A DNA stretch of 64,000 nucleotides from Plazaster borealis (GCA_021014325.1 CM037472.1:25591063-25655062), one strand, 5' to 3'; shown: positions 12,108-24,585, numbered from the stretch's first letter. Program-made: numbers and translations. Notes: generated from the letters alone by a model not told the origin.

Positions 12108-12280
12108 GGCCCAATTTCATAAAGCTGCTTACAATTTTCTTCTTAGCAGAAATGAGCAGGATACCCGTCACAAATTGTACATGTGACATGGTAGTTTGGC
12201 TGGTAACCCTAGTCTGGTAAGCATAATTTTGTTGTGGTTAGCTACTTTTTGTGCTTAAGCAACTCTACGAAATTGGGCCC
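12108..12280 (-). mobile_element. GGGCCCAATTTC-type MITE (family B)
   Basis: Ends GGCCCAATTTCATAAAGCTG and the inverse ending AAATTGGGCCC. The interior matches copy 8640-8829 in inverse order (gaaatgagcaggatac, cacaaattgtac). Confidence 0.8.
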
Positions 12281-12683
12281 AGGTCACCTACATGTATTTT
12301 CAAGGCACGGAAAAACAAAGGATTAAACAAAAGAAATAAGAAAATTGACAAAGTTATACGTTGTAAGCAAAGGTGAGTTGGAAAGTCTTGAACTTCTTTT
12401 TGAACCTATATGTATACCAACTGAAATACAACAGTAACTATGAATGATTAAAGAGTTCCATAGTTTGGGTGCAGCACATGAACAAGACCTGTCACCGCAG
12501 TAAGAAGAAAATCATGAAACCAATAAACAATTTTTTTTTTATTTCTCTCCAAAAAATTCAATAAATTACACACTAAAATTCGAAAATAATTGCGAAGTGA
12601 AAGGAAAACACTAAAAACGTAAAATAGATTCGGGTTAGGCTAGACTGTGGAGGACAATGGAAATCCCCCCCCCCCCCCACAAT

Positions 12684-12765
12684 AGTAAATAATAATAAAG
12701 AGGGATTTATAAAGCGCAAACATTTGCAGATCGGTTCCGCCTCAACGCGCTGAATACAAGCAAAA
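12684..12765 (-). mobile_element. LINE 3' tail fragment
   Basis: On the minus strand it ends 'tgcgctttataaatccct' followed by TTATTATT, the same tail as 9171-9240. Confidence 0.5.
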
Positions 12766-13157
12766 AAAGATTAAACAACATAAATTAAATTAAAAACAAT
12801 GATAATTAAATAATTTTACAAATAATTACGTCATGACCAGCCAAATACACAGTAAGCTAAAAAGATGAACTAGTTAAAAATAGTTTTAGAAAATGAATAA
12901 TAGATACAAACCTTTCAATAAGTTGCAATGTTACAAAAATACTGTTTAAAAAGATGAGTCTTAGGCGAGACTTGAACAACAAAAATTCTATAACCAAAAA
13001 TTTCAGTCAGCCAACAAGATTATTCAAATAAATTCAGACAAGCATCATAAAAAAGAACATTTAAAAACATTAACAATAACATTTCCTACCGAAATATTAT
13101 TCAAAAATGTGCAGTAATAAGAAATTGATCATGCAGTCAAATCAACCACATGGCTCA

Positions 13158-13510
13158 AATTTTACACTGGCCCACAGGCCCTAGGCCAGTGGTTTTAGAG
13201 TCGGGCCTGTAAACTCATGAACGAACAAGTTCAGCGGTCTCGTAGTTTTTTCTATTGAATAATAAAAGCCCCTTGAGTAATATCTAAAACAAAAAACAAG
13301 TGATGTTAAAATGTTGACTTTTAGTCTGATAAACACCTTTCATTTCTATTGAGTAATGAACTATGTATACCCACAAAGAAAAACGGGATAAATGTTCTCT
13401 TATACCGTATGTCATAGTGTTTGTTCAGTATGCATGTTAAACTGTTCTGGTCTTGTTAGAACAATTCTGGGCCAGTTATTATTTTGAGCTACAAGCCTTG
13501 TGGTCTTATG
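13158..13510 (+). repeat. GGCCAGT dispersed repeat (family C)
   Basis: Shared ordered words with other copies: 'acactggcccacaggcc', 'ggccagtgg', 'aaactcatga', 'aaatgttgactttt', 'ttctggtcttgt', 'gagctacaagccttgtgg'. About 350 bp. No terminal inverted repeat and no coding frame. Confidence 0.75.
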
Positions 13511-13680
13511 GATTTTTTCCCCCAATTCGGAACCTGAACCATGATCCGTGGCAATGGTGCGTAATACTTTGATTAGGATAACAAACACTTTATACCATTA
13601 TCACATGAGCATGTACTCTACATTGTAAAAAATGTTTATTTCGATTTATTGCATTTCCCTGGTCTGATGTGATAACAATG

Positions 13681-13950
13681 ATTATGATGAAACCAAGGCA
13701 ACCTCAAAAGTGACTAACACAGTGACCCATATGGCCTGAAGATACCTGTGCAGACAAGATGAAGACATGTCAGTTTTAGATGTGGGAGGAAAACCCCAAC
13801 TACGGTAAACCCACGCAATCAGGTAGAGAATGAAAACCCGATCCACATGGAAGGCTCCAATATAAAAATACGGAATCCCAACTGGGGTCCACGGAGCCGA
13901 CCCTTCAGGGAGGAAACTACTATATAACTTATAAGCCAACCTGTTCATTA
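13681..13950 (-). mobile_element. SINE of the 'gatgtgggaggaaaaccc' group, head decayed
   Basis: Shares 'tagatgtgggaggaaaaccc', 'aaacccacgcaatcaggtag' and 'gaatgaaaaccc' in order with 22640-22907. The tRNA-like head is not readable. Confidence 0.55.
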
Positions 13951-15851
13951 CATAAATTTAAACCAATTTTCAAGGATTTCCAAAAAGGCTAAACCATATT
14001 TGTTTGTAAACCCACATGACCCATGGTAGAGAAACAAACCATGTAATACAGCAACCAGAATGAGAAAAACACAACTTCAGATGGACAACACATAAGACGT
14101 AACTTCAATAATTATGACTGACAGTTTATATGAAACCAGAGACCACGCTAGATGCAGTGAGTGTTTTAGATTGTACCCCTTGAAGATCCACACTTGATGG
14201 AGTTCCAGTTTTGAATGGAGCTACTGTAGGTCTCGATGTAGAGCTAATTTAAAGAAGAATGATTGACAGGATTGCAATTGAATTAAGTCCACTCAAGTCA
14301 GGAAGAACATTTTTACTTCGCTTTCAAATTACTAAAGAATGATGCACAGACACGCCCTGGAATACTAAACTATAGGCAAACTGATTGACGTTCTTCATGG
14401 AATACAACTAGCTCAAGCGGAAGCTAAGATTAAATCCAAACAAAAGTGAAAGGTTATTTCTGAATATATCCCCGGCTACAGAAATCTAATATACTCAAAT
14501 TCACTTTCATGCCAGGGGAAAAAAAACATCCATAAACCATACAAAGACATAACCCTTAATGACTTGGTGAGTTGCAGCGGCAGGAATTTGTTGCATGAAT
14601 GCGAGTCCGGTTATAGGACGGAGTGCAGTATGGGTACATATCCTAGTTGGGCTTTTATTCCTGGATACCGTATTCACGGCCAAGCGCCCAGGATCAAATA
14701 TCACTGGGCATCAGGCTGGAAACCCTGGGGGCCCAACAGGATGAAAGACAAGAGAATACAGCTAGCAAGAGTATTGATGACAGATGATGATAGAGAACTA
14801 GAAGGTCCTGAACAGCAGAGCAGACATCACGGGAGTGATCAAACTTGCCTCTGTGGGAGCAGAAAAACACCTGCCTCTCCTTTGTGATAATTGGTAAATT
14901 GGCCTTGGGTAAGAAACATCTACTTCCATCTAGAGAAGATCTGATCAACACATTAGTGCAAAGAACTTTATAAGTATTTCCAATATGTCAATTCCTTTTT
15001 TTGTTTTGTTTTGTGCTTTACTCCTCGGCAAGAGTGGCAAAATCTTATCTTACCTTAGTGCAACAAACAATGTCTTATCAGTTTTAGGGAACTACAAATA
15101 TAGCACAATGGAAAAATAACTTCCGCAAATCTGATAACGGCTCAAGATTCAAGTACAACGCACTCCCTGTCAAATACAAGTACCCACTACGTGCAATGTA
15201 CTTTTACAGAAAGACTAAATATTTTCATAGATATAAAGATGTGCCAGTTAAATATTTCATGATTCCATTTCTGAAGTATGAACATTATCTGACAAGTCAT
15301 CCTGAGGCTCAGAGGACTTCTCAATCCTCAGCCTAATTAATCTGTAGCGTCTCACTCAGGCTCCTTCTTTAGACATGGACCTTCCTAACACCTCTCTATC
15401 CTCCCTGTGTGAGCCGAGGAGAAGAAGCCAGTCTGTAAAGGTGGTCCAAGCACGGCCAGTATTAAAGACACCCCCCCTCCCTCACACACACCCTCCTCAC
15501 CCTGAGACTCAAACTCGTCCCATGTTGTACACATGCTGACCGTGCATGCCTCGTGAATGAGATGTAGCTTGATGTGTTAATGATATTTGCCAATCCGCCT
15601 GCTGATTCATCACTAGTCACGTACATTAGCATGTTCAAGTAGCCAGCGGAACAACTTTTATTCTGCCAAAGATGCCCACCTTGTAATTTGTAATTTGGAG
15701 CAACCCTAGTCTTATGTCATTGAAAACCATTTAGAATGAGTGCACTCATGGAGGGAATTATTTTCTTCCTCCATGGTGTGATCATCCCGTATGCAATTTC
15801 TCAATGTTCCAGGGAGAAAGTACATACAGACACTATACTTTGTTTTAACCT

Positions 15852-16118
15852 GGGCCCAATTTCATAGAGCTGCTAAGCACACGTTTTGTGCTTACTGAGC
15901 GAGTTTCCATTTCATAGCGCTGCTAACCGTAAGCACACGAAAAGGCATGCTAACCTTCCGGTGCTTACTGTATGAAAATGAATGCAAATCCATGGTAAAC
16001 GTGCAAGATGGCCGCCTAATTTTCATGCTAACCTGTGAAATACGCTTATGAACAAGCAAATTTTTCTGCTTAGCACGAAAATTTGCTTACCGTTAAGCAG
16101 CACTATGAAATTGGGCCC
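15852..16118 (+). mobile_element. GGGCCCAATTTC-type MITE, longer copy
   Basis: Terminal GGGCCCAATTTCATAGAGCT and inverse ending TATGAAATTGGGCCC. At 267 bp it is longer than other copies. A second internal 'ccatttcatagcgctgct' suggests one copy nested in another. Confidence 0.75.
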
Positions 16119-17305
16119 TGGGATCAAATGCATCGCACTAAAGTTCCACCATGGAGGAAGGACCCATGGTTCCGTATGTAGCTGATAAACTTGAGATGTC
16201 CAACCATCTGTCATCACATTTGCTTCTTTGTGCTCCAGATAGGAATTGTTGCTGTTTTTTCTTGTTCGACTAGCTTTTTACAAAACTAATTTGTAGATCA
16301 ACTTCTTAAAAAGGCATTTTTTTCCAGCTCATGTCCATTATTGCGCTAAAAACCTAAAACGGCAATGTAGACCACCACATGTACATGTAACTTCAGAAGT
16401 TGACTGAACCGATTCAATAACTGTACAAATTCCAGCTCATTTAAAATTGTCAGTCTTTTACAAAATGGTGTACATGTGAGTACACAATATCGGACTGTCT
16501 GTTTTAAAATGCCTACCGGTCACAATGTACAACTGTACTCCCACAACATACTATCAATTCCAACATTTTCCCAACCCTTTCCTCCTCAAATGACAGTATT
16601 TTAGAAAAAAAAGTCGCAAAGTCCAAACCAACACTGTCATCAATCAGCATTCAGAATGAAATCTACATGTACGTGTACCCGAATGAATATTTTGTTGACA
16701 GGTTTCGTGACATCTTCATACTTCCTCGCACCAATAACCCACATTTTTGGATCTCGTAATCCAAATAGGGGAAATGCAGACGACCCAATAAATCATTCAT
16801 GACATCAGGTTTGTCAGACATCAACCACTCCACAGTCCACTCCACAAATGAACGCACCTATCGCAGGTATCACGAAAAACTCTGAAGAGGGTGTATCGTT
16901 TACAGCCAGCTCCACCAAACACCAGATATTGATACACCCTGTGATTCTGTGGAGTGGACAGTTTCTCCCGCTGCTAACGATGTTTACCTTTATAATTTAG
17001 AGGTGTTGATTTCAACAAGGCTTTCAGGGAGAGACTCGATGACAGTTAGTTATTCAGACAGTGGCAATTCTGGTTGGAAGACAACACTGATCATGATAGA
17101 AGCTCCATGAAATGCTACAACACTGACTGCGATGAAATTGACGAAATGCTTGCCTGTCAAACACGGTGTGATACGATGCTTTCAGGAGCCTCTCTCATTA
17201 TTGGACCCCAATTTGAAGAGGTCATGAAGACCACAAAAATACCCAACAGTCCATAATAATAACAATAATATTTAATACTTGGATGCGAACATATCCTAGT
17301 CATCA

Positions 17306-17710
17306 TCATTTAGCGGTCGCAACCGAGATCCTGTTCACAACGTCACGCAAGGAGTCTTCATCCCTCATCATGTTTGGAAGGTCCTCAATTTCAGATTCCG
17401 TGTCTCTAACAATCACGTTGATGTAGTTGAGAGGTCTATGTCCTCTATTAGGGCACAGAAGTCTCCAGTATAACTCATCAGGTATGACCTGGTCTTCAGG
17501 ACGACATCAGTGGCCACCAAAGCGTACTCTGGATAGAGCAACAATAGCAGAGATTGGTGGAATGTCTCCGTAATTCTGCTCTTTAGGCTTATGCTCTCGC
17601 CATGAGATGTTCTGCACCCTCATATCCCACATGTAGTAGCCAGACCATCTTGTGATCAGGGGCACTAAGACCATTCCTCTAACTTTCTCAACCACCTGTC
17701 GAGCATGCAA
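17306..17710 (-). mobile_element. LINE reverse-transcriptase C-terminal fragment with one stop
   Basis: A single reading frame of 134 codons broken by one TGA (17509-17507). It reads ...ALSRVRFGGH, stop, CRPEDQVIPDELYWRLLCPN, then RGHRPLNYINVIVRDTESEI and EDLPNMMRDEDSLRDVV, ending at TGA 17308-17306. The pattern 'RxRFxGHC ... GRPxxTYIDxLxxDT ... MxDxxxW' is the usual C-terminus of a non-LTR retrotransposon group widespread in marine invertebrates. Only one inactivating change is visible in this stretch. Confidence 0.7.
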
Positions 17711-17762
17711 CCCAAGCTGCTTAAATTAGCGCTAAGGGAGTTAATCCAACACAATACTGTCT

Positions 17763-17933
17763 CCACCCTCTCAGGTTCCCATTAGTACACCTGGGTTAAG
17801 AGAAGTGCAACAATGGTTAAGTGCCTTGCCTTGCTCAAGGACTAAAGTGACCTAACCAGGAATCGAACCCACAATCTGATGATTCAGCCATAATAATTTG
17901 AATCCAATGCACTAAACCACTCAGCCATGACAC
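17763..17933 (-). mobile_element. tRNA-Leu-like SINE, diverged
   Basis: The minus-strand head at 17933-17847 begins GTGTCATGGCTGAGTGG, has ATTCAAATT at the anticodon position and B box GGGTTCGATTCC. The body shares 'gcacttaaccattg' with the SINEs at 28.2 and 44.9 kb. Confidence 0.7.
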
Positions 17934-18000
17934 GATTAGCCGATAACTTGCAAGCAAAGCAAAATTTCTCAAAGAGGACGGAATAATCTCTGGACAAATA

Positions 18001-18481
18001 AGGGGCCATTCAGAATAATCAATGTTAAAAAAATTCTATTTTTTTCCCCCAAAAATTGTGCGTGGGTGGGTCGAAAGAAATAACTGAAAAATTAAAAATT
18101 CTGTTTACAAGTAAAATAAGAAGAAAATGCCCCCCAAAACCCACACCCTTTTAAGGGGAAAATTGTCTGTGCTGTCTATTGTTATCGGTCAACCTTGTTT
18201 CGATAGCCGACCTCCGTGCCTAATGCGAGATGGCAAAAATTTACTCAATTACAAAGCTGAAAGCTGGAAGCCAGGAAACGCCATTGAAAACTCCTGAGCT
18301 GGGAGAGCATTGATCTCAAATATTTGCTTCATTTGAGGCCCTACTTTGCTCTTTAGTGTATAGGGTATATTAAATAAATATTCTATCAATATTTTAAAAT
18401 CAAATTTGGGATGGGTTGGTGACAGGGTGGCTGGCAGGGTGGGTAAAAAGAAATTTGACACTGACAAATTGAATGGCCCCT
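18001..18481 (+). mobile_element. AGGGGCCATTCA terminal-inverted-repeat element (family E)
   Basis: Starts AGGGGCCATTCAGAAT and ends AAATTGAATGGCCCCT. About 480 bp. The interior contains 'gtgggtgggtcgaaagaaat' near one end and 'gggatgggttggtgacaggg' near the other. A relative lies at 37195-37712. Confidence 0.7.
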
Positions 18482-19619
18482 AATTTTACGGATAACCTTG
18501 TTTGCAAATTTTATTCAACAAAAGTTTTTACAAAAACTACACATTTCTTTTACTACATAACACGTAATTACAAAACAAACATAAACAACAACAATGTAAA
18601 CCAACTCATGTATTGTGTACATGAACACATGAAAGCTACACTTAATTTTAATTTGAAATTGAGAAGCATTTTGTCCGAGCACTAATAGACAATCATTTAT
18701 AACAAAGGTTTCAATTTTTTTTCAAAAAACTAATTCTGTATAATTACAATGTGTACAACAATGACCCCAACTTTAATAAAGTACTCCAAGAAATTCGCTT
18801 GACAACTTTAGTTTCCAAAATGTCAGCGGAGATTGATCGGAGCCCAGGAAAAAACCATTAGAAGAATGAACGCCGCGAGTAGGCAACGTGCACCACATAT
18901 TATCGGCACTACCACCAAGGGAAGAAACAAGCGCAGGGCTGGGGGCTTAATGGATCGTGTTTGTGGGACTCTACTGATATGGCTAGAGTTGGCCTAGGGG
19001 GTTCCATCTTGGCCTGCTCCGTTGTCTGCTGCTGAGTAAGGTCTATATACCAGGCTGCATCTTTTGTTGCAAAGATACATACGTAGGCTCTACTTGAGAG
19101 AGCCAGAAAAACCTACGGCTGTATGGATTTGCATAATTGAACACACTGTTTTTTCATGAGAAGGGGGAATTCGAGAAACATGATTTTTTTCCTTCTTCTT
19201 TTCTTTTCTTTGTGAGGAGCTGATACAGTGCTATTGATAAACAGTTTGGAAGTACAAATTTGTAAAAAGAGACTTTTATAAGACATGTGGAGTGCGGTTT
19301 AACAAATGCCAACAGTGCATATTAAAGTGGAATAAGTGAAGAAAGTATGTAAAAATTAAAGAAATAATAATGAAAATTATAGTGATAATAATACTACTAT
19401 TACTACTACTAATAATACATTTAATAATATTAACAACAAAAATAATATTAATACTTTTGGCAGCTAATCATCCTTACTCGCAGCTGAGAAGCTGAACTGC
19501 GAAGGACGCGCCTACAAGACAAGTCGCAGTGATGTCACGGGGTGTCTTTGGCAGCCAGCCACATCAACAATATGACCAAGGAGCACAACCATGTGGCATA
19601 AGAGAGAACAATTCCAGTG

Positions 19620-19972
19620 CTTTTTTTTTTAAATTGTGGTTTTTAAGATTGTTGTATATACTTCCTCTGCTTACTTTGGTACTTTATTGTAGCCTCTCTT
19701 TTATTGCTATTCTGCTGTTCGTACAATTCCAGTGTATATATATAAGGTGTTTTTCTGTTTTCTCTTGTAATCGTTTTGTTTACACTGTTTATTGCTTTTA
19801 CTTGCTTTTTATTTTGAGTGGTGTTTTCCTTGCCTTTGGCTGGACTATTGGCGGTTTTTTTGCTCTTTTATTCTTGTTTCTGGTTCATCTATAAATTTTG
19901 TACAGCGCATAGTGACCTTTTGTTTTTGCGCTTTATAAATTTTTGGTATTATTATTATTATTATAAACCAAT
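19620..19972 (+). mobile_element. LINE 3' UTR and tail
   Basis: T-rich stretch ending 'gtacagcgcatagtgacc', 'tttgcgctttataaattttt' and ATT repeats (19953-19971), the tail form seen in the minus-strand LINE at 9171. The open frame across it is hydrophobic only because the DNA is T-rich. Confidence 0.55.
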
Positions 19973-20161
19973 GCCAACTCTCAGGCCTGTTTTTTCATCT
20001 TTGCGAGGGCAAGGCAATTTTCATTTTGCAAAGGGCACTTCCATTGTAAAATCTGAAAGTCTATTGGACATTTTTGAAGGGGCACCACGGCCAAGACCAG
20101 GGGAAACGGAGGCCATGGCCTCCGTTGCCTCCGTGTAATTCCAGGCCTGAACTCTACTCAC

Positions 20162-20240
20162 ATATGGTCTTCGCCGGGAATCAAACCAGGGCCACAGTGG
20201 TGAGAGACGAGCGCTTTACGCACTAGCCACCCACGCCACA
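20162..20240 (-). mobile_element. tRNA-like SINE fragment
   Basis: Minus strand: GGTGGCTAGTGCGTAAAGCG (A-box-like), then GGTTTGATTCCCGGC (B-box-like). No intact cloverleaf. Confidence 0.5.
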
Positions 20241-20481
20241 CGTAAATAGACCCTGGAGAACTCTTTAGATTATTAATATGCGAGTCCATTGTGATGCAAT
20301 TTATGCACACAGCTGTGTTTAGGCAAATTTCAGATTTCCCAATGGTCAATCCGATAAATTTTGCTCTACAAGTCTGTCATGTAGTAATGGTACTCTTCGT
20401 CCGTTGCTGACAAAGATAAACGGATGGCATGCAAGGCAGTCACAAGAAATGATCAGGCGCAGTATCAGGGCTCCATCCAAT

Positions 20482-20893
20482 TTAGGGACAAAATCCACAG
20501 GACCACTGGACTTGTATCTCAAAATGTTCACTGTACCAGAAATATTTTTACAAGACCAAAATGAATATGAGAAAAAACTTCCTGACACAGTTGAACATGC
20601 ATTTTACTGTTTTTATTTGTACAAGCACTAAAGACATGTAGAGAAGATTGATCTCATTTGTCTGTATGAGTATTACATATATATGTTTTGTCATTACTCA
20701 ATAGAATTTAAAAGTATTAGACTCAAAGTCAACATTTGATTATAATTCGTTTCTGTTCAAGATATTACACAGTGGGGTATTGTTAATGAATTGAAAAACA
20801 CAAGACTGTTGGACTAGTTCAGTCATGAGTTTACTGGCCGGAAGCTAAAATCACTGGCCCTGGGCCTGCAGTCGAGTATAAAATTCAAGTCCT
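20482..20893 (-). repeat. GGCCAGT dispersed repeat (family C), inverse
   Basis: The same ordered words on the minus strand: 'cactggccctgggcctgca', 'catgagtttactggcc', 'aagtcaacatttga', 'tacaagaccaaaatgaa'. Confidence 0.7.
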
Positions 20894-22639
20894 GAGTATT
20901 CGCTGAATTCTTTTTCTATGGCTGAAATGCATTCTTTGTCAGGAATAACAAACTCCACCTTCGTTAGTCTGAATGGTTATTGTGCACATTTACAATGTAC
21001 TCCATAGATCCATGTCCTCACTACTGTTCTTTCAATTTCACTGCATAGACAACAACAACTTGACATACAATGTTTGTATATAACAAACACACAGGTGTTC
21101 GTGAATTTTACGTCGAATGTTCAAGTGTGGGAACACCCCGTGGCTCATATCGGGCATGGTAGATGTCAAAGTTGGTGTGTGGCATGCCTTGCTTGATTTA
21201 AAAAACCCACGTAAATTTTGTTTCCGCGCATACCCAGTGCACTATACCTAGGTCTATGTTATGCATTTTTCATCAGAACGAAATATGAAAAATGAACTGC
21301 AGGTTTTGGCGGGAAGTAAAGGTCAGATCAATCACTTTTTTGTTTGGCATTGGTCAATCTTTTAGGAGCTTTCAAATGGTGCAAGGATATTCAAACCTAA
21401 AAAAGTGCTGGTGTAAAATGCAGTAAGTGCCACGTACTGTATAAATCATTTAATGAATTGGGCCCATAAATAATTCAACAGCTCAATTTCAATTAGTATC
21501 CACTACACCTAAGTACATTGCATCGGAAGAAGTTGAGTAAAGAAAAACTAAGACCAATTAAAACCTGGGAGTATTTGCAATCACACATACGTAATATCTA
21601 CGTCTGTCACTGTACAAGTCTATTACCTACTAAAGAAGATCGTTGTACTACAGTGCTGGATAATTGTTCTGCTTCGTGAAATTTCAGGCGCCACTCGCTC
21701 TATGCAGGTAATTTTTTCTCATAATAAACCAATATTGATCGCAATCCTAAAAAAGGTCGGTAAGATGTGTTTTCACAGCGGCCAATGTCTCTCTTGTGAA
21801 ACTGATCAATGGCCGGTGTTAAATAAAGCGGGGAAAATGGTACTGAACTGTGACGCCTTCCACAAGAACCCCAAGGCTTGGGAAATTTCAGATCCAACCG
21901 AGAGGAAAAAATAATATCTGGAACAGTGCCTCAATGCAGGAAGCCATGATAGCGTTCATGTATCCCGACTAATTGAAATGAATATAAGGTATACATTACC
22001 TGAATCCGCAATACTAATGCCCCGACTACACGGACTTATCAGATTAAGGAAAGCTTAAAGGTATAAACCTTAGCAACGGAAATTCCGGCCGACACTTTTT
22101 CATAAATGCGGGAGGTGTCTGTCCAGGCATACGTGGGACTTTGCAAATTTGACAGGAACGATTGATCGATACTGACACTGGTAATAGCATCATGTTTTAC
22201 TGGTTGTGGCGGGGTGTTTTTTAAGAAGTGGAAATTAAGGAGTTGAGTTTAATGGAGGAGACAGTCATGATTGGTCTATCGGATTAGGGCATCTTGATGA
22301 CAAACCGAGAATGAAATGAGTTTGGTACAGCTCTCATCCTGCAAGATAGGATCCCAAGGTTGTTTGTGCACTAGTGGAATCAACGGCGTGTTTAATTTCC
22401 TACACGGCTTATCAATTCATGAATTTTGATTTAATTTCATATCTGGTTGGCGTCCCGGACAGTTATCAACTCAGTCAGTGTGAGGCACAACTGAGTGAAT
22501 CTGCTTCTGCATTAATTAAGCTCAGTTTCTTAGCGTTGACCCTCTGACATTTCTTCTTCCACACTACGGCTACATTTTGCTCTTGTAACAGGAGAAATAA
22601 TATATATCAAATTTTATCTAAAATTTTCATTTTCATTTC

Positions 22640-22907
22640 ATTTATTCTGGTTGTGAAGCCAAGGACTCTAAGAAAAGCGAAATTAATCACTGTACTAGCC
22701 AAGAACCAAATGGAGAGAAGACGAGGAAGGAAGTTTCATTTTTAGATGTGGGAGGAAAACCCACGAGAATTATTCCAAGGAAAACCCATGCAGTCAGGTA
22801 GGGACTGAAAACCCAATCCATATAGTGCCCCCGGCGGGATACGAACCAGGGTCCTTTGAGGTGGAAGGCGAGGAAAGATACCACTACACCAACCCAACCA
22901 ACCCCGA
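22640..22907 (-). mobile_element. tRNA-like SINE of the 'gatgtgggaggaaaaccc' group
   Basis: Minus-strand head with A box TTGGTGTAGTGGTATC and B box GGTTCGTATCC, followed by a body containing the inverse of 'tagatgtgggaggaaaaccc'. That body word is shared with 13681-13950. Confidence 0.65.
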
Positions 22908-22984
22908 AGATCCTAGTGAGAGAAGAGAATGAAGAGGGGGAAGGAAAAGAGAGGGCGTGTCTACTCCACCTTTGGAACGCTTGC

Positions 22985-23312
22985 AGGGCTTGAAATTTAC
23001 ACTGGACCGCAGGGCCGAGGCCAGTGATTTTGGCAATGGGCCAGTAATCTCATGACTGGACAAGTACATCTATCTAGTGATTTTGTTCAAATGTTGACTT
23101 TCGGTCTAAATAAAAAAGCATGTTTATTATTGAAGAATACTTATCCATAATACAAATGAGATAAATCTTCTCTAAGTGCTTGTTCAAATTAAAACAGTTC
23201 AATTAAACTGTGTGGGTATTTTTTTCTCATTTCAATTCTGGTCTTGTAAAAATCATTCTGGTCCTGCAAACATTTTGAGCTACAAGTCTTGTTGATTTTT
23301 CCCCCAAATTTG
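22985..23312 (+). repeat. GGCCAGT dispersed repeat (family C)
   Basis: 'acactggaccgcagggccga', 'ggccagtgatttt', 'atctcatgactggacaagt', 'caaatgttgactttcgg' and 'gagctacaagtcttgttg' occur in family order. Confidence 0.75.
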
Positions 23313-23529
23313 AGCCCTGGCTTGTAAACATTATGTCAGGGCTGATCTTACTATGAGCTTCTGTCCAACATTAGGAGCAACATTTGTCTGCTTTCACCTG
23401 AGGCTTGATGGCTCCTTCCTCCCCCCCCCAAAAAAAAAAAAAAAAAAAAAACACACCCCAAAACCCCACAAAACCGCCCCAAGTAACAGGTAAAATATAA
23501 AAAAACAAATAATAACAAAATACAAACAA

Positions 23530-23710
23530 ATAAATGAGAAAATAGAATTAGCTGCTGCAAACTGCTAACCAAACAAGGGGATGGTATAAATGCAAAAAAA
23601 TTGTTAATGTACTGATGTTTTGATCCCAGCAGAGTCTCTCTCGGAGGCTAAACAGAAAGCCTTCGGGAAAGACTCTGCTAGGGTCAAAACGTCAGGCCAT
23701 TAACTAGTTT
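23530..23710. mobile_element. Hairpin element around GACTCTGCTAGGGTC
   Basis: 23625-23652 and 23658-23685 are near-perfect inverse arms (gatcccagcagagtct / agactctgctagggtc). The flanking words 'gtcaaaacgtcaggcca' and 'gctgctgcaaactgc' recur at 57170-57290. Confidence 0.55.
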
Positions 23711-24018
23711 TGCAAAAACAAATAAACTTAAGGAATAATAATAGAGTGATAACAAAAGCAGTAAATGGTAAAATAAAAAAAGAAGGTAACAAAATAAGGA
23801 GAGATGGTAACAAGTTACAAAGTGATTAAGATTCTCAGATTAATAAACTCCCTGAAGTTTTACTCTGACTCTCCCAGAGTATAAAATGAGACGTATTTAA
23901 AAGCGGACATCGAGTTGGAAATCATTATATGCGACGAATGATTGGACAAGATATGATATGAACCAGACTGACAGCCCTATAATAAAAAAATAACAGTGAA
24001 CACAAAGTGATACAGTAC

Positions 24019-24153
24019 CTGACTGATGCGATTGTATCCATACTGCTTGAATCGTTCATCGTAGAGCGGCACGTCTCGGTGTCCAATGAAGAACGGTTCC
24101 CATAGGGGTTTCCATTCTACTGTGTAGGCGATGTTGACTGCACCAGCGGTACC
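24019..24153 (-). CDS. B4GAT1: B4GAT1-like, coding exon 2, residues 325-369
   Basis: A 135-base phase 0/0 exon encoding 45 residues of the GT49 domain. The acceptor reads ttgattgtgcag before GGT and the donor is CAG followed by GTACTG. The peptide contains WEPFFIGHRDVPLYDERF (342-359) and QYGYNRISQ (361-369), the most conserved stretch near the C-terminus of B4GAT1 and LARGE-type GT49 domains. It joins in frame to the K324 end of exon 1 and to the VCEMN start of exon 3. The open frame continues on both sides (MMVLIVQ before, VLYHF after), but those parts are intron: splice consensus and family similarity stop at the stated borders. Codons are intact with no sign of decay. Confidence 0.9.
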
Positions 24154-24585
24154 CTGCACAATCAAAACCATCAAATATATGAAATCTCAACATTTGATTC
24201 ATCCGGATTTCCTTTGAAGGAGATCTCAATGTGACAAACAACACAGAATTAAGCGATCAACAACCTCACGTTTTGACCTCAGAGCAAGAGTTTCAAATAG
24301 AATAGGGGACACGCAGTGTTCTCAGGATCTGATTTATTACCCTGAATGTCATCTAACAATTGGTTAATTTTCCCCAAAGCCCCCAGATATATTGCTTCAA
24401 TACTTTTGTGTTGGGATAGCACAAAGGATCCATGTGATTTATGTTGGAGCACCTGTCTACTTTCATTAAAAGTGTTATTAATTTAGGACAAGGTGTCATG
24501 TAGATCTTTTTCATGCAATATGCTGCACTTTGTCTTGGTCCTTCCAAGTTGCAATCTTTTAGCACATAACAGAGCCTGCTTCCCA

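Larger units (their letters stand above)
11558..24018 (-). other. B4GAT1 intron between coding exons 2 and 3 (12.5 kb)
   Basis: Donor GTACTG at 24018, acceptor ending at 11558. Contents include LINE fragments (12.7, 17.3 and 19.6 kb), GGGCCCAATTTC-type MITEs (12.1 and 15.85 kb), GGCCAGT repeats (13.2, 20.5 and 23.0 kb), SINEs (13.7, 17.8, 20.2 and 22.7 kb) and a terminal-inverted-repeat element at 18.0 kb. The stretches around 15.29-15.64 and 22.23-22.56 kb lack obvious repeats and have more complex sequence than their surroundings. Confidence 0.85.

Noticed and set aside
14564..14887. 107-codon frame on plus in intron 2
   Set aside because: No recognised motif and no clear splice sites; composition resembles surrounding intron.
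19529..19894. Hydrophobic 121-codon frame, possible membrane protein
   Set aside because: Hydrophobicity comes from T-rich LINE 3' UTR sequence ending in a LINE tail.
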